64,000 bases of DNA from Panax quinquefolius (taxonomy: Eukaryota > Streptophyta > Magnoliopsida > Apiales > Araliaceae): assembly GCA_020205615.1 (NCBI GenBank), contig CM035151.1, positions 42,652,977-42,716,976 of the forward strand, in the 5' to 3' direction. Both the position numbers and the translations under genes were made by a program. Position 1 is the stretch's first letter. The number at the start of each line of letters is the position of its first letter. Below are positions 24,279 to 37,480 of this stretch, piece after piece. Under the pieces are notes generated by a model that was not told where the DNA came from, made no database searches, and saw only the letters and a list, made by a program, of their open reading frames with translations.

Positions 24279-26144
24279 TGATAAGTGGATTTTATATCCA
24301 TGAATCGGTTCCTAATTCGAGCTTAATCGGTGTTAATTCCTTGATTTTATGTTTATTTTTACTTGTTTGTGATTGTTTTATGTGTAGGTTGGTTGGTGTG
24401 GTAAGTGATCAAAAAGGAAGCGATTGGAGCGAAGTTTTAGCAAATTTTGAGTTTAATCAAGTCTACAGGACATGAGCTAGGCCCACCGGGGTGGCCTTGT
24501 TTTGGTCTTATACCCCCGCCAAGGCGAGGGGTCTTCAACATCAACTGAAAGGAGAGAGGCCCGTCGGGGAGGGCGTGTCCCAAGCAAATACCCCTGTCGA
24601 GGCGGGGGTGCCGAGTCTGGACTGTCCTAACTTGTTTCAAACTCTGCTGGAACGTGGACTTTAGGACTTGCATGGCTCTGGGATTCTATATGACATGGGA
24701 TTTCGACCAGAATTCATGTATTGGATATATATTGAGCAATGAACAGCAAGATCATCATCATGCAAAGAAATTAACAAAGATTAAGGACATATTTTCATAG
24801 CGAGCATGGAGTGAAGATTTTGAAGAACTTTCATATCGATTGCAGATTAAGGCTAAAGTGAAGGGTGTTCTACATTATTCTTCTTCTTTAGTTTTATATT
24901 TGTAATTGAAAGGACGTTATCTTTAATTTATTTAGTTATTATTTCATTTATGATGAACTAAATACTTTTTAGGCTTATGCCGGATCTTTAAGTGGAACGA
25001 TGATTATGTAACTTTGATTTTCAGTTTAATAAGCTATTATCCAGTTTATCTATATAAATTTGAGCTTGAATTTATGAATTTCCCGATCAACGATTCTTTG
25101 TGGACTTGTATGAACTCGAGAGATGAAATACGAGTGGACTTAGTTAATATAAAGATGTGTTCTTGAATTTTGTGAATAAAATGTAAACTTGATGAATGTT
25201 AGGGTAGAGATATGCTTGACATCGCATGTAATCTGGATAAAGAACTTCATAGTGCGCTGCGTGGTTAGTGCCACAGAAGGCGACGCTGCGTTTCGCAGTA
25301 TAATGCCAGATATGTGTATGTATACTTCACTTGAGGCTAAGAACAGTCCGAAAAATCCTCGCGATAGGTAATCTATCGCGGGGCAAGTCAAACTCATGGT
25401 TTCTAAATGAGAAAAAAAAGGCCATAATGGCTCGATTGAGCTTTTTTGAAAAGAGAAAAGCATAGTTATCTGGCCACAAAGATAGCAATTGCACATGAGG
25501 GGCCTCAGAGTCCCCCTCAAAGCATTAGCTAAAGCAAAGTTTAGGTTCTGCCAGTATTCTATTCCAAGCGTAAATAGTCGGGCAGGGAAAGCAGCTCAAG
25601 TACTCCTCACAAGTGCAAGCCCTTGTGCCGCAGGAGGGCTTGCTTAGGCGTGCGGCTCATACTTTGAGGAGTCCTTGCTTTGCATAATTCACATAGAGAT
25701 ATAGTGAGTTAGTTGATTAAGGTGTTTAACTTGATTCTATCTAATTTGTGTATTTGAGTTAATACGATATTGGTACATCGAGAGGTGGCTAGTTCTATAT
25801 ACGTGTTCTTGATTAATAAACTAGGATAGTGAGTTAAACTGGGATAAAGGTGTAATAATCAGAGTGATGCTTAAAGTGAAGTCGGAAGCCTAATTCTCCA
25901 ATATTTGTTTGAAAAATACAGTTTTTAGGGTTTGTTGATTATTTGGTGACTTTAATATTTTTAATACTTTTAGTTACAAATTGGAAATTGATTAGTTTAA
26001 TAAAATTAGGATTAATAGGAAATTGGTAATTGTGAGTGTTAATTTCTTATTACAGTCTCTGAGGGAACGATACTCTACTTACTATTATATTACTTGTTGA
26101 CCACGTATACTTGCGTGTTGTGCGTAATTAGATTTTACCCAACA
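24279..26144 (+). mobile_element. Solo LTR, Tat/Ogre-like, in the LINE
   Basis: LINE coding stops near 24260 and resumes near 26145. The insert begins TGATAAGTGGATTTTATAT and ends with GGGAACGATACTCTACTTAC...ACTTGCGTG, the style of Tat-lineage gypsy LTRs. Its exact ends and TSD are not resolved: the flanks ATCAT and AGCAT do not match. CCACCGGGGTGG- and CCCGCCAAGGCG-like GC-rich text at 24480-24610 stands out from the AT-rich body. An organelle-like block is embedded in it. No gene is seen. Confidence 0.6.
25251..25694. other. Possible mitochondrial DNA insert (NUMT) in the Tat-like LTR
   Basis: About 440 bp differ from the surroundings: balanced base composition, GTGCGCTGCGTGG, CTCGCGATAGGTAATC and GGGGCCTCAGAGTCCCCC-like text, and a nested hairpin (ACTCCTCA...TGAGGAGT outside GCAAGCCCT...AGGGCTTGC, 25595-25670). 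The flanks share TTCATAG and TTCACATAG, as expected for end-joining with microhomology. The look is that of plant mitochondrial intergenic DNA, but I cannot name the source. A 126-codon minus-strand ORF spans it without a recognised motif. Confidence 0.4.
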
Positions 26145-27058
26145 AGCATCCGTAGCAATAGTAACAGAGGAAGTGAGGTTGCCAACATATCTGTTCTGGG
26201 ATATCATAGCCTTCTTTGTCATTTTGAGCTTCTCAGAGAAAATATAGAAAGGATTACCATGAACATTACGACTCCAAATAGAAGAAATGCTGTCCAAGAA
26301 CCCGTCCATTTTGGTTAAGTGGTTGAAGAACTGGAAGGGATTTCTGGTTTTGATGAGAGGAGAGTCAGTGTTGAGAATAACCAGAGAATGATAAGAAATA
26401 CCCCTCGGGCCAAAGGTGACTTGGTCATTAGGAAAGGAGGAGAACTAGTCCACGTTGCCAATAGCCCTATCAAGCTTCCGGTGAATGGGATGTTCCAACT
26501 GATTATTCCACCAAGTGAAAAAGGTGCCAAAGCCTTTGATGTTTGCAGCCCCATATGTTTAAGATAATCTCTAAGGTCCCCTATACCACAATTCCAAGAG
26601 TCATCCACTCCATCAGATTCAGCAAGGTCTGTAATGGTATTAAAATCACCCAGAATTCACCAACAGTTGGAGGTGTTAAGGGATAATAGGGAGTTCCAAA
26701 CATTCCTCCTTTCCACAATAGAGTTCAACCCATACAGAATAGAAATAAAGACACTACAAGAATTACTATTGAGTTGCTTGATTTTACAATGAATTAATTG
26801 GGAGGAAACAAAAAGGATATCCACATTCTGAAAAACAGGATTCCATCCTACCCAAATGCGACTATTAGAGTGATGGTCATAGTTACAAGTCTAAGACCAG
26901 TTCCTAGAAATCGAATTTGAAATCCTAGAAAAATTTCGTTCCTTAACTCTAGTTTCAAGCAACCCAACAAAAGAGATATTGTTGTCAGAGATTATTTTTC
27001 GAACATAAGCCTGTTTTGGATTTTTATTCAAACCTCTAAGATTATATGTAGCTAACAT
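26145..27058 (-). pseudogene. LINE ORF2 endonuclease domain
   Basis: From the likely start ATG (minus strand, 27058) the text reads MLATYNLRGLNKNPKQAYV, then LLETRVKERN, WVGWNP, LGDFNTITD, GPRGISYHSLVIL, SIWSRNVHGNPFY and SEKLKMTKKAMIS. These are the apurinic-type endonuclease boxes of L1 ORF2: the Asn and Glu near the start, GDFN, and the final S-D-H box. The enzyme nicks target DNA to prime reverse transcription. The final box has Tyr in place of the catalytic Asp (SYHS). Stops and frameshifts break it further. The start is chosen because the first catalytic box begins within six codons. Confidence 0.88.
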
Positions 27059-27415
27059 AAACTAAACTATTTTGGAGTAGAGGACCCCCTGGCCTTTATT
27101 CCTCCTTTTGGCCTCCTTAAGAAGCTATTTCCCAGCTTTAGCCTTCTGTCTCAAATCCTTGCCCTCTTTTTCATCTACCACCTTTAATTGGTCAATAATG
27201 GGGTTATAAGCAATAGGGGATTCGGTGTCAGAAGGAGTCGGAAGAAGTCCAGCCGAGGAAGCTATAAGAGAGAAGGAGTTAGAGGTGACCTGACAGAGGG
27301 AGTCCTTAAGAACTAACATGTGGGGTGTGCCTTTTTTAAAACAGCTACCCATTCAGATCCACCGATATCGTGTCTAGTAGAGGGATCAAGCGGAGGGTCC
27401 ACTTGGTCCTAAACA
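27059..27415 (-). pseudogene. Probable end of LINE ORF1 and intergenic segment
   Basis: A 75-codon open stretch (27125-27352) has a Lys/Glu-rich end (VDEKEGKDLRQKAKAGK) and stops 66 bp before the ORF2 start. This position fits the C-terminus of ORF1, an RNA-binding protein, but no zinc knuckle or RRM is seen. LINE-like sequence fades near 27415, so the copy is probably 5' truncated there. Confidence 0.4.
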
Positions 27416-28456
27416 TTTACATTAACCATAACACATCAATTAGGCACATGATGACACCAAGTTTGGTTTATATTAACTCTATTTATTACTTTTTATCTCC
27501 ATGTCATTTGACTCGGAGCAGCTTTCAAGTTTGTTATTACTTTTCATAGCGTTTCGACGTTCATTCGCCATACGCCCATCACTGCCTTCGCAAATGCTCA
27601 AGTCATATGCCATTGCACATGCTTAACATGATCATACCATCTTTCATAACACTTTTTGATTTAGATAATTGTTTTACGTTATCTTTACTCGCGATCTTAT
27701 TATTAAAATTGTAAGTTCATTCGGTTCATTCCATTCGTTATAGCTTTCTGAAGTTTACATGTCATACTTATAATTACGTTATATTAACGTCCAAGCCATA
27801 CACTCCTGGGTACGCTAAGCATGTCCATTCTATACATATACTAAACATTTACATTGTTTTAAGTATTTTACGTTTACAAAGTTTTACTTCACTTTTTATT
27901 AAACACTTAACCATTATGTAAGGTTTTAATCACTTGTTATTGTGATACATTAGTTAAAAATTTATGTTCATAATCATTCTAAATAATTTCCCCAAGTTCT
28001 GAGTTCAAAATAATTCATCACTGGGCTTTGACTCGACCCAATGTTGCGGCATCCGGATTTGGCCTTCATTCGGTGCTGCGACGCTGGCATTCCTCCAGAG
28101 CTCCTGACCTTGGGCGCTATGGCACCCGAAATGAACTAAAAGCGTAGTGCTGCAGCACCGTTCTGGGGATTTTGTTTCGTAAGTTCAAATTATGCACAAT
28201 TTATTCTGGCGACAACTTTACCAATTCATAACTTCATCATTCCACCTCAGAATAAATTCGTTCTCGAGCCAATTTCTTGCTCTTACTACACACTACAATT
28301 TCCCCCAGACATAATAGTTTTTTGTACTCTCTAACAAGCATTTCAATTGGCTCAAAAATCTTATAACGCTCAATTTCTTAACTTAGCATTTTTAACGTTC
28401 ATTTCTTCGTAACTTACTCATCCGAACCCGGAATGAGTTTGTTCTTGAGTCTATAA

Positions 28457-30406
28457 TGTAACGACCCCAAAATTCATACAATTCAACTATCGACTTCAGT
28501 CGTTAATAATACGTTCAACCTCTAATTTTACAACATTAAACGATAATACAACCATTGATATTTGTGGAATAATTAAAATTTTCTATTACAAACTAATCTC
28601 GTTCCCAAAACTTTCAGCCTTTACATCTAAATATCTCAGAATCATTTTAATACTACAAGAGTTTGCATCGCAAAACGATATTACAATTCAACAATAATAC
28701 ATTATTTGAAACCTTAAACATGGTTCAAATAATAATAACTCAGCCAAAACATATAAATCTTCAAGTATCACATCTGATTCATATCTTTCAAGTAACACAT
28801 AACCTTCAATCCTTAGCCTGGAAAAATGGTTATTTGCAAGGTTGAGCTCGACATCCCAACAAGTCTAACAATTTTCATGCATCATGTAGCACATAATAAC
28901 ATGCTTATCAAACATCTCATAAATATTAGACTAACATAACATACATGCTTTAGTTCATATAATAAGTATAAAGAGTGAGTTCCTTACTCAATCAACATTC
29001 ATTACTCAATTAACGTAGTCATAAATTGACTTTAACATTTCATACTTTCAACATATATATAACACATCATGCTATTTACAATAACGACTTAAAACAGTTC
29101 ATCATCAAGTTCACATAGTAAATAGGAACTGAAAGACTTGCCTTGATCGTTGTTTACCAATAACAGTTTAACAACTTATAGTTATCTGTACTTCACGTGT
29201 CCTACACAATTATATAATCATGCACATCAACTATTAGTCACATAACAACGCATAGTAGTTGTAATGTAAACTTTAATTTACATCCCATAACCCTTTTTAT
29301 TAATCAATACACAATGTTCAATTTGATTGTGTTAACTTTCGACTTATATCTCACTATATTAAATACTCGAAGTTTATTCAAGTGTTTAAGTCTTGCTAGG
29401 AATCATTATTGGTTTTATATTAAACCCATTTCATATCTTATAATATTCATTTCATTTGACTTAAAATACTTTTTACGTTCATTAACACTTGTCACGGCGT
29501 TTCGACGTTTATTCGTCACACGCCCGATTTGTCTACCTCGTGTATGCTTAGTATGCTTATACAACTTATCTAATACATCATTTATTAATGTTAAGCTTCA
29601 TTATATTTACTAACATTCATGTTTTATAACTTAGAACAACATCTTTTATCATTAGAAGCACTACACTTGCATACGTGCATGTCCGACGCCCTCCGATTGC
29701 CTCTAAGAATACAATAGTCCCAAAGATGAACATTTTGACCCCTGATCCCGACCTCATATATAAATACTTAAAGAATAAAAGTTATAGGTGTACTCGTCCT
29801 CGTTCCGGATGATCTTGAATCGCATCAATCGGAGTTTGTATGAAAATGTTATGCTCATTTTAGTAAAACATATCCGGTCAGATTTTCTTAACTTTGGCAA
29901 GTTAGACTACCTTCTGTGTGCTCCAAGGCGGGTTTTTTACTACAATAGCCCGCTTCACGGCAAGGGGTACCTTCTGCAAATTTTGCGAATGAACATCACG
30001 GACACTACAAAAAGCCAAATTAGGCCTAAACACTTCTTTCTAACAACCATACCAACCTACCCAAGGTGTAATATGTTTACAAAAACATAAACTAATGTTT
30101 CTAACACGTTAACCACATAAACATCAAAATTGCAACATTTAATTTAACTATTTCTATTATTTCTTCTTCTTTTGACATTCATAGCGAAATTCCTCACTGT
30201 GAATTCGTTTCTTAACCAAATTGATTCATTCAACTTGCGTTCTTTTCGTTTTTAAACGTTTTAACAACATCCATCATTAATTTATGGTTTCCATCATGAT
30301 AATTGACCAAAACTTATATGTATTTTAACAAAACTTTAATTTTTATCTTTAATATGTTCTCATGATTTTGATAACCTCAAAACCAATTATAGATTACTCA
30401 TAACAG

Positions 30407-30447
<41 letters not shown>

Positions 30448-31748
30448 ACCATTATAATCAAATTTCCCAACTTAACTTCATAGAAAACTTACAAAAATCA
30501 AGAAAACTCAAATAAGGGTTTTTACCTTTTAATTTCTTCTTAGACTAGTTAGAAGATAGGAATTGCTTGATGAATCCTCTCCTTCTCCATTGAATTCTCA
30601 AAGTTTCTCTCCAACTTCATAGAGAACTCTCATCTCTCTCAATTTCTCTCTCTCTCTCTCTATATATATCTCTTCTCTGTTTTCTCTGTTCTTCTTCCCT
30701 TCTATTCTCAGGCTTAGGCCAATCCTTTTTACGTAAAGTAACAAAAACTGACGCAACCCCAAACCAAAACGTCTAAAACTAACGTTCCAATAATTATAAT
30801 AATTACTTATCAGTTATAAAACTTTTAATATATTTTTATTTTATTTTTGTTTTATTTTATTTTTAAATCAAATTAAAATTCAAAAGTCATAAGGCTTGGC
30901 GAAACACTTTTAAAATAATGACTTAATCATCCCTTTGCCTTTTTTGGCAAAACAAGATTAAAATAAGAATTTCAAAAGCTTCTAAGGCTTTGTTTGGTAA
31001 AACCAAATTAAAACTTTTAATTTATTTTCATAAGTCATTTATAATATAGTTTATTGTCACAATTTTATTTAAATAAATTCATATATTCAAATTAAATTAA
31101 ATCTAATAAGAATTTATTAAATCAATTTACCACATAAACTAATACAATAAAATTATAATTTTCATTATAATTATAATTTTATTTAATAAATTAACACATC
31201 AATTTAATTACAAAATCAAATTAAAATAACATTATAATAATTTATTTTACTAATCTCTAACCAATAATTATTTATAGGTATATTGGTTTTTCTTTTCTCA
31301 CCATCAATTTATATTTTATTAACATCATTCAATATACTAAACATTTTCATATATTACCATAACATGTAATATTTATTAAGAATACCAAATTTAATTAGCA
31401 AAACTCATATATTAACTCACTATTTTAATTAAGTGAATAAACTCTTTTATCCACTTTATTACAACACCACTACCAAGTAAGGTTTAAATATTTAAACAAT
31501 ATTATTCCATAATATAGTTTCAACTTAATTTAAATTACCCAAGATTTATAGGTTAATTTCTCTTGCCACCAAATTCCTTATCACGACTAATTTCTTTTAT
31601 TTCCTTTAATAGTTTAATCAACTATTAAATCTCATAAAAATTAATGTCTTCACACCAAACACATAATTCAAAATATACACATCTCATAATAAGAATTTTA
31701 ATTATTAAATTTTTATTTTAATAACTTATAAAAATTCAGACTGTCACA
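28457..31748 (-). mobile_element. Solo gypsy LTR nested in T2 (minus orientation)
   Basis: The plus strand runs TGTAACGACCCCAAAATTC to GACTGTCACA (3292 bp), an inverted LTR. Flanks TATAA and TATAG agree at 4 of 5 bases. It shares sequence with the solo LTR at 15729-18863, including the AACCAAACAAAGC-like block and CT-rich leader in reverse. A CT run (30642-30661) and ATATATAT box mark the probable leader/promoter zone. Two ORFs of about 100 codons (29314, 29788) have no known motif. No gene is supported. Confidence 0.72.
30409..30444. repeat. TA microsatellite
   Basis: An uninterrupted TA run of about 17 units inside the solo LTR, in the same place as the TA run in its relative at 16856-16885. 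Confidence 0.85.
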
Positions 31749-33433
31749 TATAGCTCATATTTTCTACGTTCTACACCATTCTCATGAAACCTTAATTATT
31801 TAGATTCATTAACTTGCATCCTAATTTTGTCCTGAAATCATATCGAACTTGGATTTCAACATTTAACATCTTTTATTTAAATTTTCGCCATAACTTCGTT
31901 ATAGCATGTTCTTAATTCGTTCCACTTGGAACTTTTAAAATCTAACTTACGAATGATGGTTTTAAATTTGTCCATCAACAACATCCTAAAGATGGTTTTA
32001 AATTTGTCCATCAACAACATTTACTACGTTCTTCATTTTAAATCGTTATTTTGATTACGATTCCACTTAGCATACATATATTAGTGTTTTAAGTCCACTA
32101 TTTCTTCAAAACAACTATATGATTCATACGAATCATCAAACCACCAACAAACACTTCATTAACAATCTAAAAAGCGATTAATAGATGAACAGTTTGAGTT
32201 CTTCGTTCTTACCTCTTGGTTTACTTCTCGTTCTTCGTTAAAAGATGAATTAATCTTGTGTTTTCTTACTCTGAGACTTGAAGATTTTGAGTCTCTAAAT
32301 TCCTCTCTTAAATTGTCTAGAGTTTTCTTTCTTGGATTTGATGAAATGGTAAGGAAATGAAGAGAAATGACTTGTTATTAAAAGAAAACCAAGACAAGGG
32401 GTATTTTGGTCATTTATCATCTAAGACATGGCTTATTATCCTTTTGCCCTAGCATATTCTTTGTTTAGCTTCTAAGTTTCGTGCTTAACTTTTCCTAGAA
32501 GTTTCACTATTTCGATTATATTTTAATTGCCGAAATTCATTCCTTAGTCAAAAAACTGCGTTTTTCGTTTCTAATTTTTTTGGCTGAATGACACTTCTAT
32601 CCCTCCAAGTTGCCGCCCACTTTCAAATTCGTCCCTAAAGTTCAATTTTCGTCAGTCAAGTTCTTAAAGTGGCATTTTGTTGGCGTTTCTGTTTCTGTAG
32701 CCCAATTTAACCTCAACCCAACCCAATTTGACCAATTTTGACCAAACTCAACTTAGTTTGACCAACACAAAATTTTAATATTTTAAAATATAATATTATT
32801 TTTAAAATAATAATTATATTTAACATTTAAAAATATATATTTAATATATTAAAATAAATTATTATTTTTAAAATAATAATTACTTTTAATATTTTAAAAT
32901 AAAATAATTATTTTAAAATAGTTATTTTTATTATTAAAAATAAAATATTAGATTTTCTAAAAAAAAAATTAAATAATAATTAAATTTATATTTTATAAGA
33001 GTATTTTTTTAAAATAATTATTATTTTAATATTTTCAAAGAAAATATTATTTTTAAATAATAATTATATTTAATATTTTAAAATAATAATTATATTTAAT
33101 ATTTTTAAATAATATTTATTTTTATATTTAAAATAAAATATTATTTATAAAGAGTTATAAAGATAATTATTATTCTATGGAAAAATTATTAGAAACTTTT
33201 ATTTTTTCTAAAATGAGTAAAGTTTCATAAAATATAAATTAAATCTTAATTTTTAGAAATAATTAAGATTGAATCCATAAAGTTTTTAATTATTTCTAAA
33301 CAAAATTCTAATTTTTTTTCGTAATAATAATAATAATTTTAAAACAAGTTTTTATTTATCTTTTACTATTTTTATATTTTAATTTCTATTTTAGTTTTTG
33401 TTTCTAAAAAAATTATAATATTAAGAAATCATA

Positions 33434-33494
33434 TCATAATGGTAAAGATATTAACTCTTTTTCTCGAAAATAAATTTTTCATAAAAAAGAAAAA
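33434..33494 (+). pseudogene. K1 copia fragment, continuation after T2
   Basis: TCATA is followed by codons giving GKDI and, one frame on, LTLFLENKF. This fits the copia stretch after KSYG. The fragment is cut off by the LTR of gypsy element A at 33495. It supports T2 as an insertion inside K1. It is short, so the match is suggestive only. Confidence 0.45.
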
Positions 33495-36200
33495 TGTGAT
33501 TTCCCAAAATTCCAGATACATCACCTATTCTCGAATGCCAAATACATGGTACAAAATTCAAATACAACTTAATTATACAACAAATGATAAAATACAACTA
33601 AACATATGTCGTGAGTTTTACTACAAATATTGTCATCTAGATAATATACAAACTCGATGGGGTCCTCATTACATTTACTATCACATTATTTCATAAGATA
33701 GTGAGGACTACTAATGCTATTATCCGGACCATCACCGCCGTTCTCATAAGTGGTCGCTACGCTCTCATTTCTCAAGAGAACAATGAAAGCAAAAGGGTGA
33801 GCTCAACTAGCCCAGTAAGAAATATTATGACTAAGATAATGCAGAATAAATTATCATTAGCCTTCAATAGTGTTAAACTGATAAAATATAACAAATATCA
33901 AGTTTAACTGCAGGGGAACAAGCAATCCATTAGAAGAGTCAAGTGGAGAATAAAATCTACTATCTTCTATGATTTAAAAGGTTTTTCATGACTTTTATCG
34001 CTGAGACTCAGCTTAATAAATAATTCACATCATCCCTGCACTACGGCCAAGGATATTCATTAGTATCACAACCACACATTATCCATGCACCACAGCCAAG
34101 GATATTCGTGTATTCATCAATGGTCATGATCATGCCAACAACTGTCCATCAATGCACTACGGGTCAATGAGGACTTTTTCCACATCATTTGTAACATTAA
34201 GGTCATGATTACACCGAATAATCCCTGGTCATAATCATACCAAGTCCATCTAAGCACCACAGCCATGTATGACTTTCAACATAATATAAACATGAGGATG
34301 TTGACAATGATATAAGAATTCAATAAAACAAGTTCAAGAATTAATTTATCCAGAACTAATAATGTCCAAATTGTCAACATGATACTTTTCTTTGTAGAGT
34401 AACACTCAAGAATGCTCGTAAAAATATTTCCATGAAAAGATATCGATGAAGTGCAAATATCAAGGATATTCTACTAATTTCATGGAGTATAGAAGTCAAA
34501 CTTTAACCAACCGAGTATAATAAAGAATGGAATAACAAAAGAAATCACCAGCATGCGATAGACCTCACGCATGTGTCATTCCAATAGAATAATAAATAAT
34601 GGGATTCAGTCACGCAGAACGCATCGATAAGATATTCCAATGTAATAATAAATAATGGAATCAGTCACGCAGAACGCACCGGCATATGATATTCCAATGT
34701 AATAATAAATAATGGAACTGTGTCATGCAAAACGCACGTACAAGATGTTCCAACAAAATAATAAACAACGGAATTCAGTCACGCAGAAACGCATGATGTG
34801 ATGTTCCAATGTAATAATAAATAATGGAATAATAGAAGAATTTCACCAAGTATAGGTATCTCACAGATACAAGTTATTCCAATGTAATAATAAAGAATGG
34901 AATAACAAAAGAATTTCACTAATAAGAAAGAAGGAATACCCCTAACGAAAGTACAACAAATAATATCCCTTACCATAAAAAAAACTATTTTGACTAATAG
35001 GGCGAGGATATACTCAAAGAAAACTTGCACTACGCTTCAAAGCTTTCTTAAACTCTAAAGAAATACGCTCAAGATTATAGAAGAAGAAGAACTCTCTATC
35101 GCTTCTCTCTAGAGTTTCAATTGAATTCGTAAGAAATAAATGAAGGAACGAGCTTTTATTTATGTAAGAATGGATCGTGATAAGAAACTAATTCATGAAC
35201 TATCCAGTATTGATTTATTTTTAAACTGATTATCCGTATTGGTTTACCATAAAATATAATATATTCTATTTATAATCTAATAAAATGAATAACTTTATAA
35301 AAGTATTTCGCTTTTATATAAAAAGATTTTACTATACAAACACTACGCAGCACTATGCAAATACTATGCATAATAAAATATAATATATTCTAATTATTGT
35401 CTAATAAAAATGTATAACTTTATAAAAGTATTCTATTTTATATAAAAAGATTTTACTATTAGTCTAATAAAACGATTAACTTTATAAAAGTATTCTATTT
35501 TTTATATAAAAGCTTTTCTCGCTTTTATTACATTAATAATACTAATAAAACAAAACTCATCATCATTATTATAATTCACAATATGAATCCAATTGTGTCG
35601 CTTCCAGAAAGAGGGGGCTTTCAATAAGGATTTCTCCTATCGAACGCAATTAGTGACAAAACCCTCCTCGATTTTAACTTCTAGACATCATTAATATTGT
35701 AAATAATAATATTAATAACTTTATCATATCAATTATTGATAATAAAATATTGATAATAATTGAATCAAATAACGTGAGATACTTATGCATCAATTATTGT
35801 AATAATAATGAACAAAACCGAGTGACTTTCACGTAAGCATCAATAATCAATACCACGTAGCATCGCGTAACCACGCCAGATTATTATTTTTTAACACCGG
35901 TGTTTCAACAAAGCTTAATCAGTAAAACTTCCGCCGTTATTTTCATAAAGTATTTTTGTCGCTTTCCCAATCCGACAATAATTCCGCTAGGGTCCACCAA
36001 TGATTGTGACGTTGTATTTAATATTCCCCGTTAAAATGAATATTCCCCACCAATCGAATATTATATAATAACTCATGTGATTTTGCAAAATTTATAAATA
36101 TTACCCACAACTATAACATTATATCAAATTCATTTCATAATATTCAAAAAATGATATTTATAGAAAATTCATCATTATTCATAAAAGTTGGGGTCTTACA
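33495..36200 (-). repeat. 3' LTR of element A
   Basis: The minus strand starts TGTAAGACCCCAACTTTTATG, equal to S1 and to the LTR starting at 63844, and ends near AATTTTGGGAAATCACA (2706 bp). It contains the 34560-34920 tandem array and CAAGGATATTC motif copies at 34025-34150. A TATA-like CATAAATAAAAGC is seen near 35151-35164 (minus). Confidence 0.85.
34560..34920 (-). repeat. Tandem repeat of about 55-60 bp in LTR A
   Basis: About six copies of ATTCCAATGTAATAATAAAT with a CAGTCACGCAGAACGCA-type spacer; it is the inverse of the S1 array at 4503-4860. Confidence 0.75.
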
Positions 36201-37480
36201 ACCTCCCCTTCTTATGAAATTTTGCCCTCAAAATTAGGGTACGTATCTGGTATGTCTAATAGGTAGGATACCTTGATTTCATTTCAGATTCTAACTCCCA
36301 AGTCATCTCCTCAACATCGTGGTTTCTCCACAAAACTTTGACTTGAGGTATAACCTTGGAGCGTAGAATATGTTCCTTCTTATCCAAGATTTGAACAGGA
36401 ACCTCTTCATACGCCAAATCTTTCGCTATTTGGTCCAGTTCTAAATCAATAATGTGGTTCGGTCTTCCACATATTTACGTAATATGGATATGTGAAAAAC
36501 GTTATGAACACTAGACATACTACAGAAATGAGTCTATATAGCTACGCTTTTTACTCGACGAGGATTAAAATGGGCCGATGAATCGAGGATTAAGCTTTCC
36601 TCTCTTTCCAAATCTCAGAACTCCTTTCCACGGAGCAACACGTAATAACACATGATCTCCTATATCGAATTCCACGCCCTTTCGGCGAAGATTAAAGATA
36701 ACTCTTTTTGTCGATCTTCATGAGGTTTTTATACGCTGTCGGATCGATCGCTTGAATCTTTTTTCCGTAGTCATACGCATCAACTCCGATCCCAACAACG
36801 CTGTTTCAACCACCTTATCCCAAAGATACCGAGAACGACACTTTCTTCCATACAATGCCTCAAATAGAGCCATGCCAATACTTGCTTGATAAATCGTTGT
36901 TGTAGGAAAACTCCACCAATGGTAAGAACTTATCCCAACTTCCCTTGAAGTCAAGGACACAGTAGTCTTAATAAATCTTCAAGAGTTTGAATAGTCCCTC
37001 CGATCGCCTGCCCCTCCGAGGATGATATGCCGAAGCTAAATCATAAACTGCGCCCATAGCTTTCTCGCAAACTAATCCAAAATCGTGAAGTGAATCTTGG
37101 GTATCGATCGTAAACTATGGATACCGGCATACCATGCAGCCTTACAATCTCGCTTATGTACATATGAGCAAGACGCTCAAGTGTATAAGTTTCAGACGCA
37201 GAAGAAATGAGAAGACTTGGTCAATCTATCAACAATGACCCAAATCGCATCTATACCTTGAGATACCTTAGGAAGATTGGTAACAAAATCCATGGTAATG
37301 TGCTCCCACTTCCATTCTAAAATTTCAAGTGGTTATAATGGACCTTTGGTACTTGATGCTCCGCTTTAACTCGTTGACAAGTTAGACACCTTGAGATAAA
37401 CAACGCTATCTCTCTCTTCATATTTCTCCACCAAAATGTATGATTTAATATCATGATTCATTTTAGATTCTGTGATGGAT
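36201..37480 (-). pseudogene. Element A integrase and chromodomain-like tail
   Basis: Minus-strand reading gives the zinc-finger zone (about 37470-37380), TIQTLEDLLRLL after a damaged HPQTDG box, ASIGMALFEALYGRKCRS (36718-36960 ORF), the GPF module near 36580, and a tail with KVLWRNHDVEE near 36300-36330. Integrase joins cDNA ends to the chromosome; chromodomain tails in this group are thought to direct insertion to heterochromatin. Several small deletions and stops make it non-functional. The polypurine tract at 36201-36213 follows directly. Confidence 0.85.

Larger units (their letters stand above)
8002..27415 (-). mobile_element. L1-type LINE, interrupted by three later insertions
   Basis: The 3' end is marked by a T9 run (7993-8001), the poly(A) tail seen on the minus strand. 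ORF2 runs from an ATG near 27058 to a stop at 8920-8922 and is split by a solo LTR (9677-12388), a SIRE-like element (13419-23523) and a Tat-like LTR (24279-26144). Removing these leaves about 4.7 kb, near the size of ORF2 plus ends. Domain order is endonuclease, reverse transcriptase and Cys/His C-terminal region, as in plant L1 elements. ORF1 is mostly missing, which suggests 5' truncation near 27415. I could not find the LINE's own TSD. Confidence 0.85.
6925..33433 (-). mobile_element. T2: gypsy solo LTR (minus orientation) holding a LINE and another solo LTR
   Basis: On the plus strand it opens TGTGACACCCCCAAATCC, the reverse complement of a gypsy LTR 3' end. Its own sequence is 6925-8001, about 27416-28456 and 31749-33433, roughly 3.8 kb. 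Both sides abut TCATA and the same copia fragment. The right terminus would read TATG, not the expected TGTG, on the minus strand, so that edge is less certain. Section 32760-33430 is extremely AT-rich, like the middle of T1. Section 27420-28456 shares blocks such as GCGTTTCGACGTT with the solo LTR nested in it. No genes are seen in these parts; the ORF at 7655 has no known motif. Confidence 0.55.

Noticed and set aside
25140..25520. 126-codon minus-strand ORF across the organelle-like block
   Set aside because: No recognisable motif, and it starts in ordinary LTR sequence and runs into the insert, so it is probably chance.
24279..26144. Host intron or gene between two LINE coding parts
   Set aside because: The ends and layout fit a solo LTR, and the LINE frame continues on both sides.
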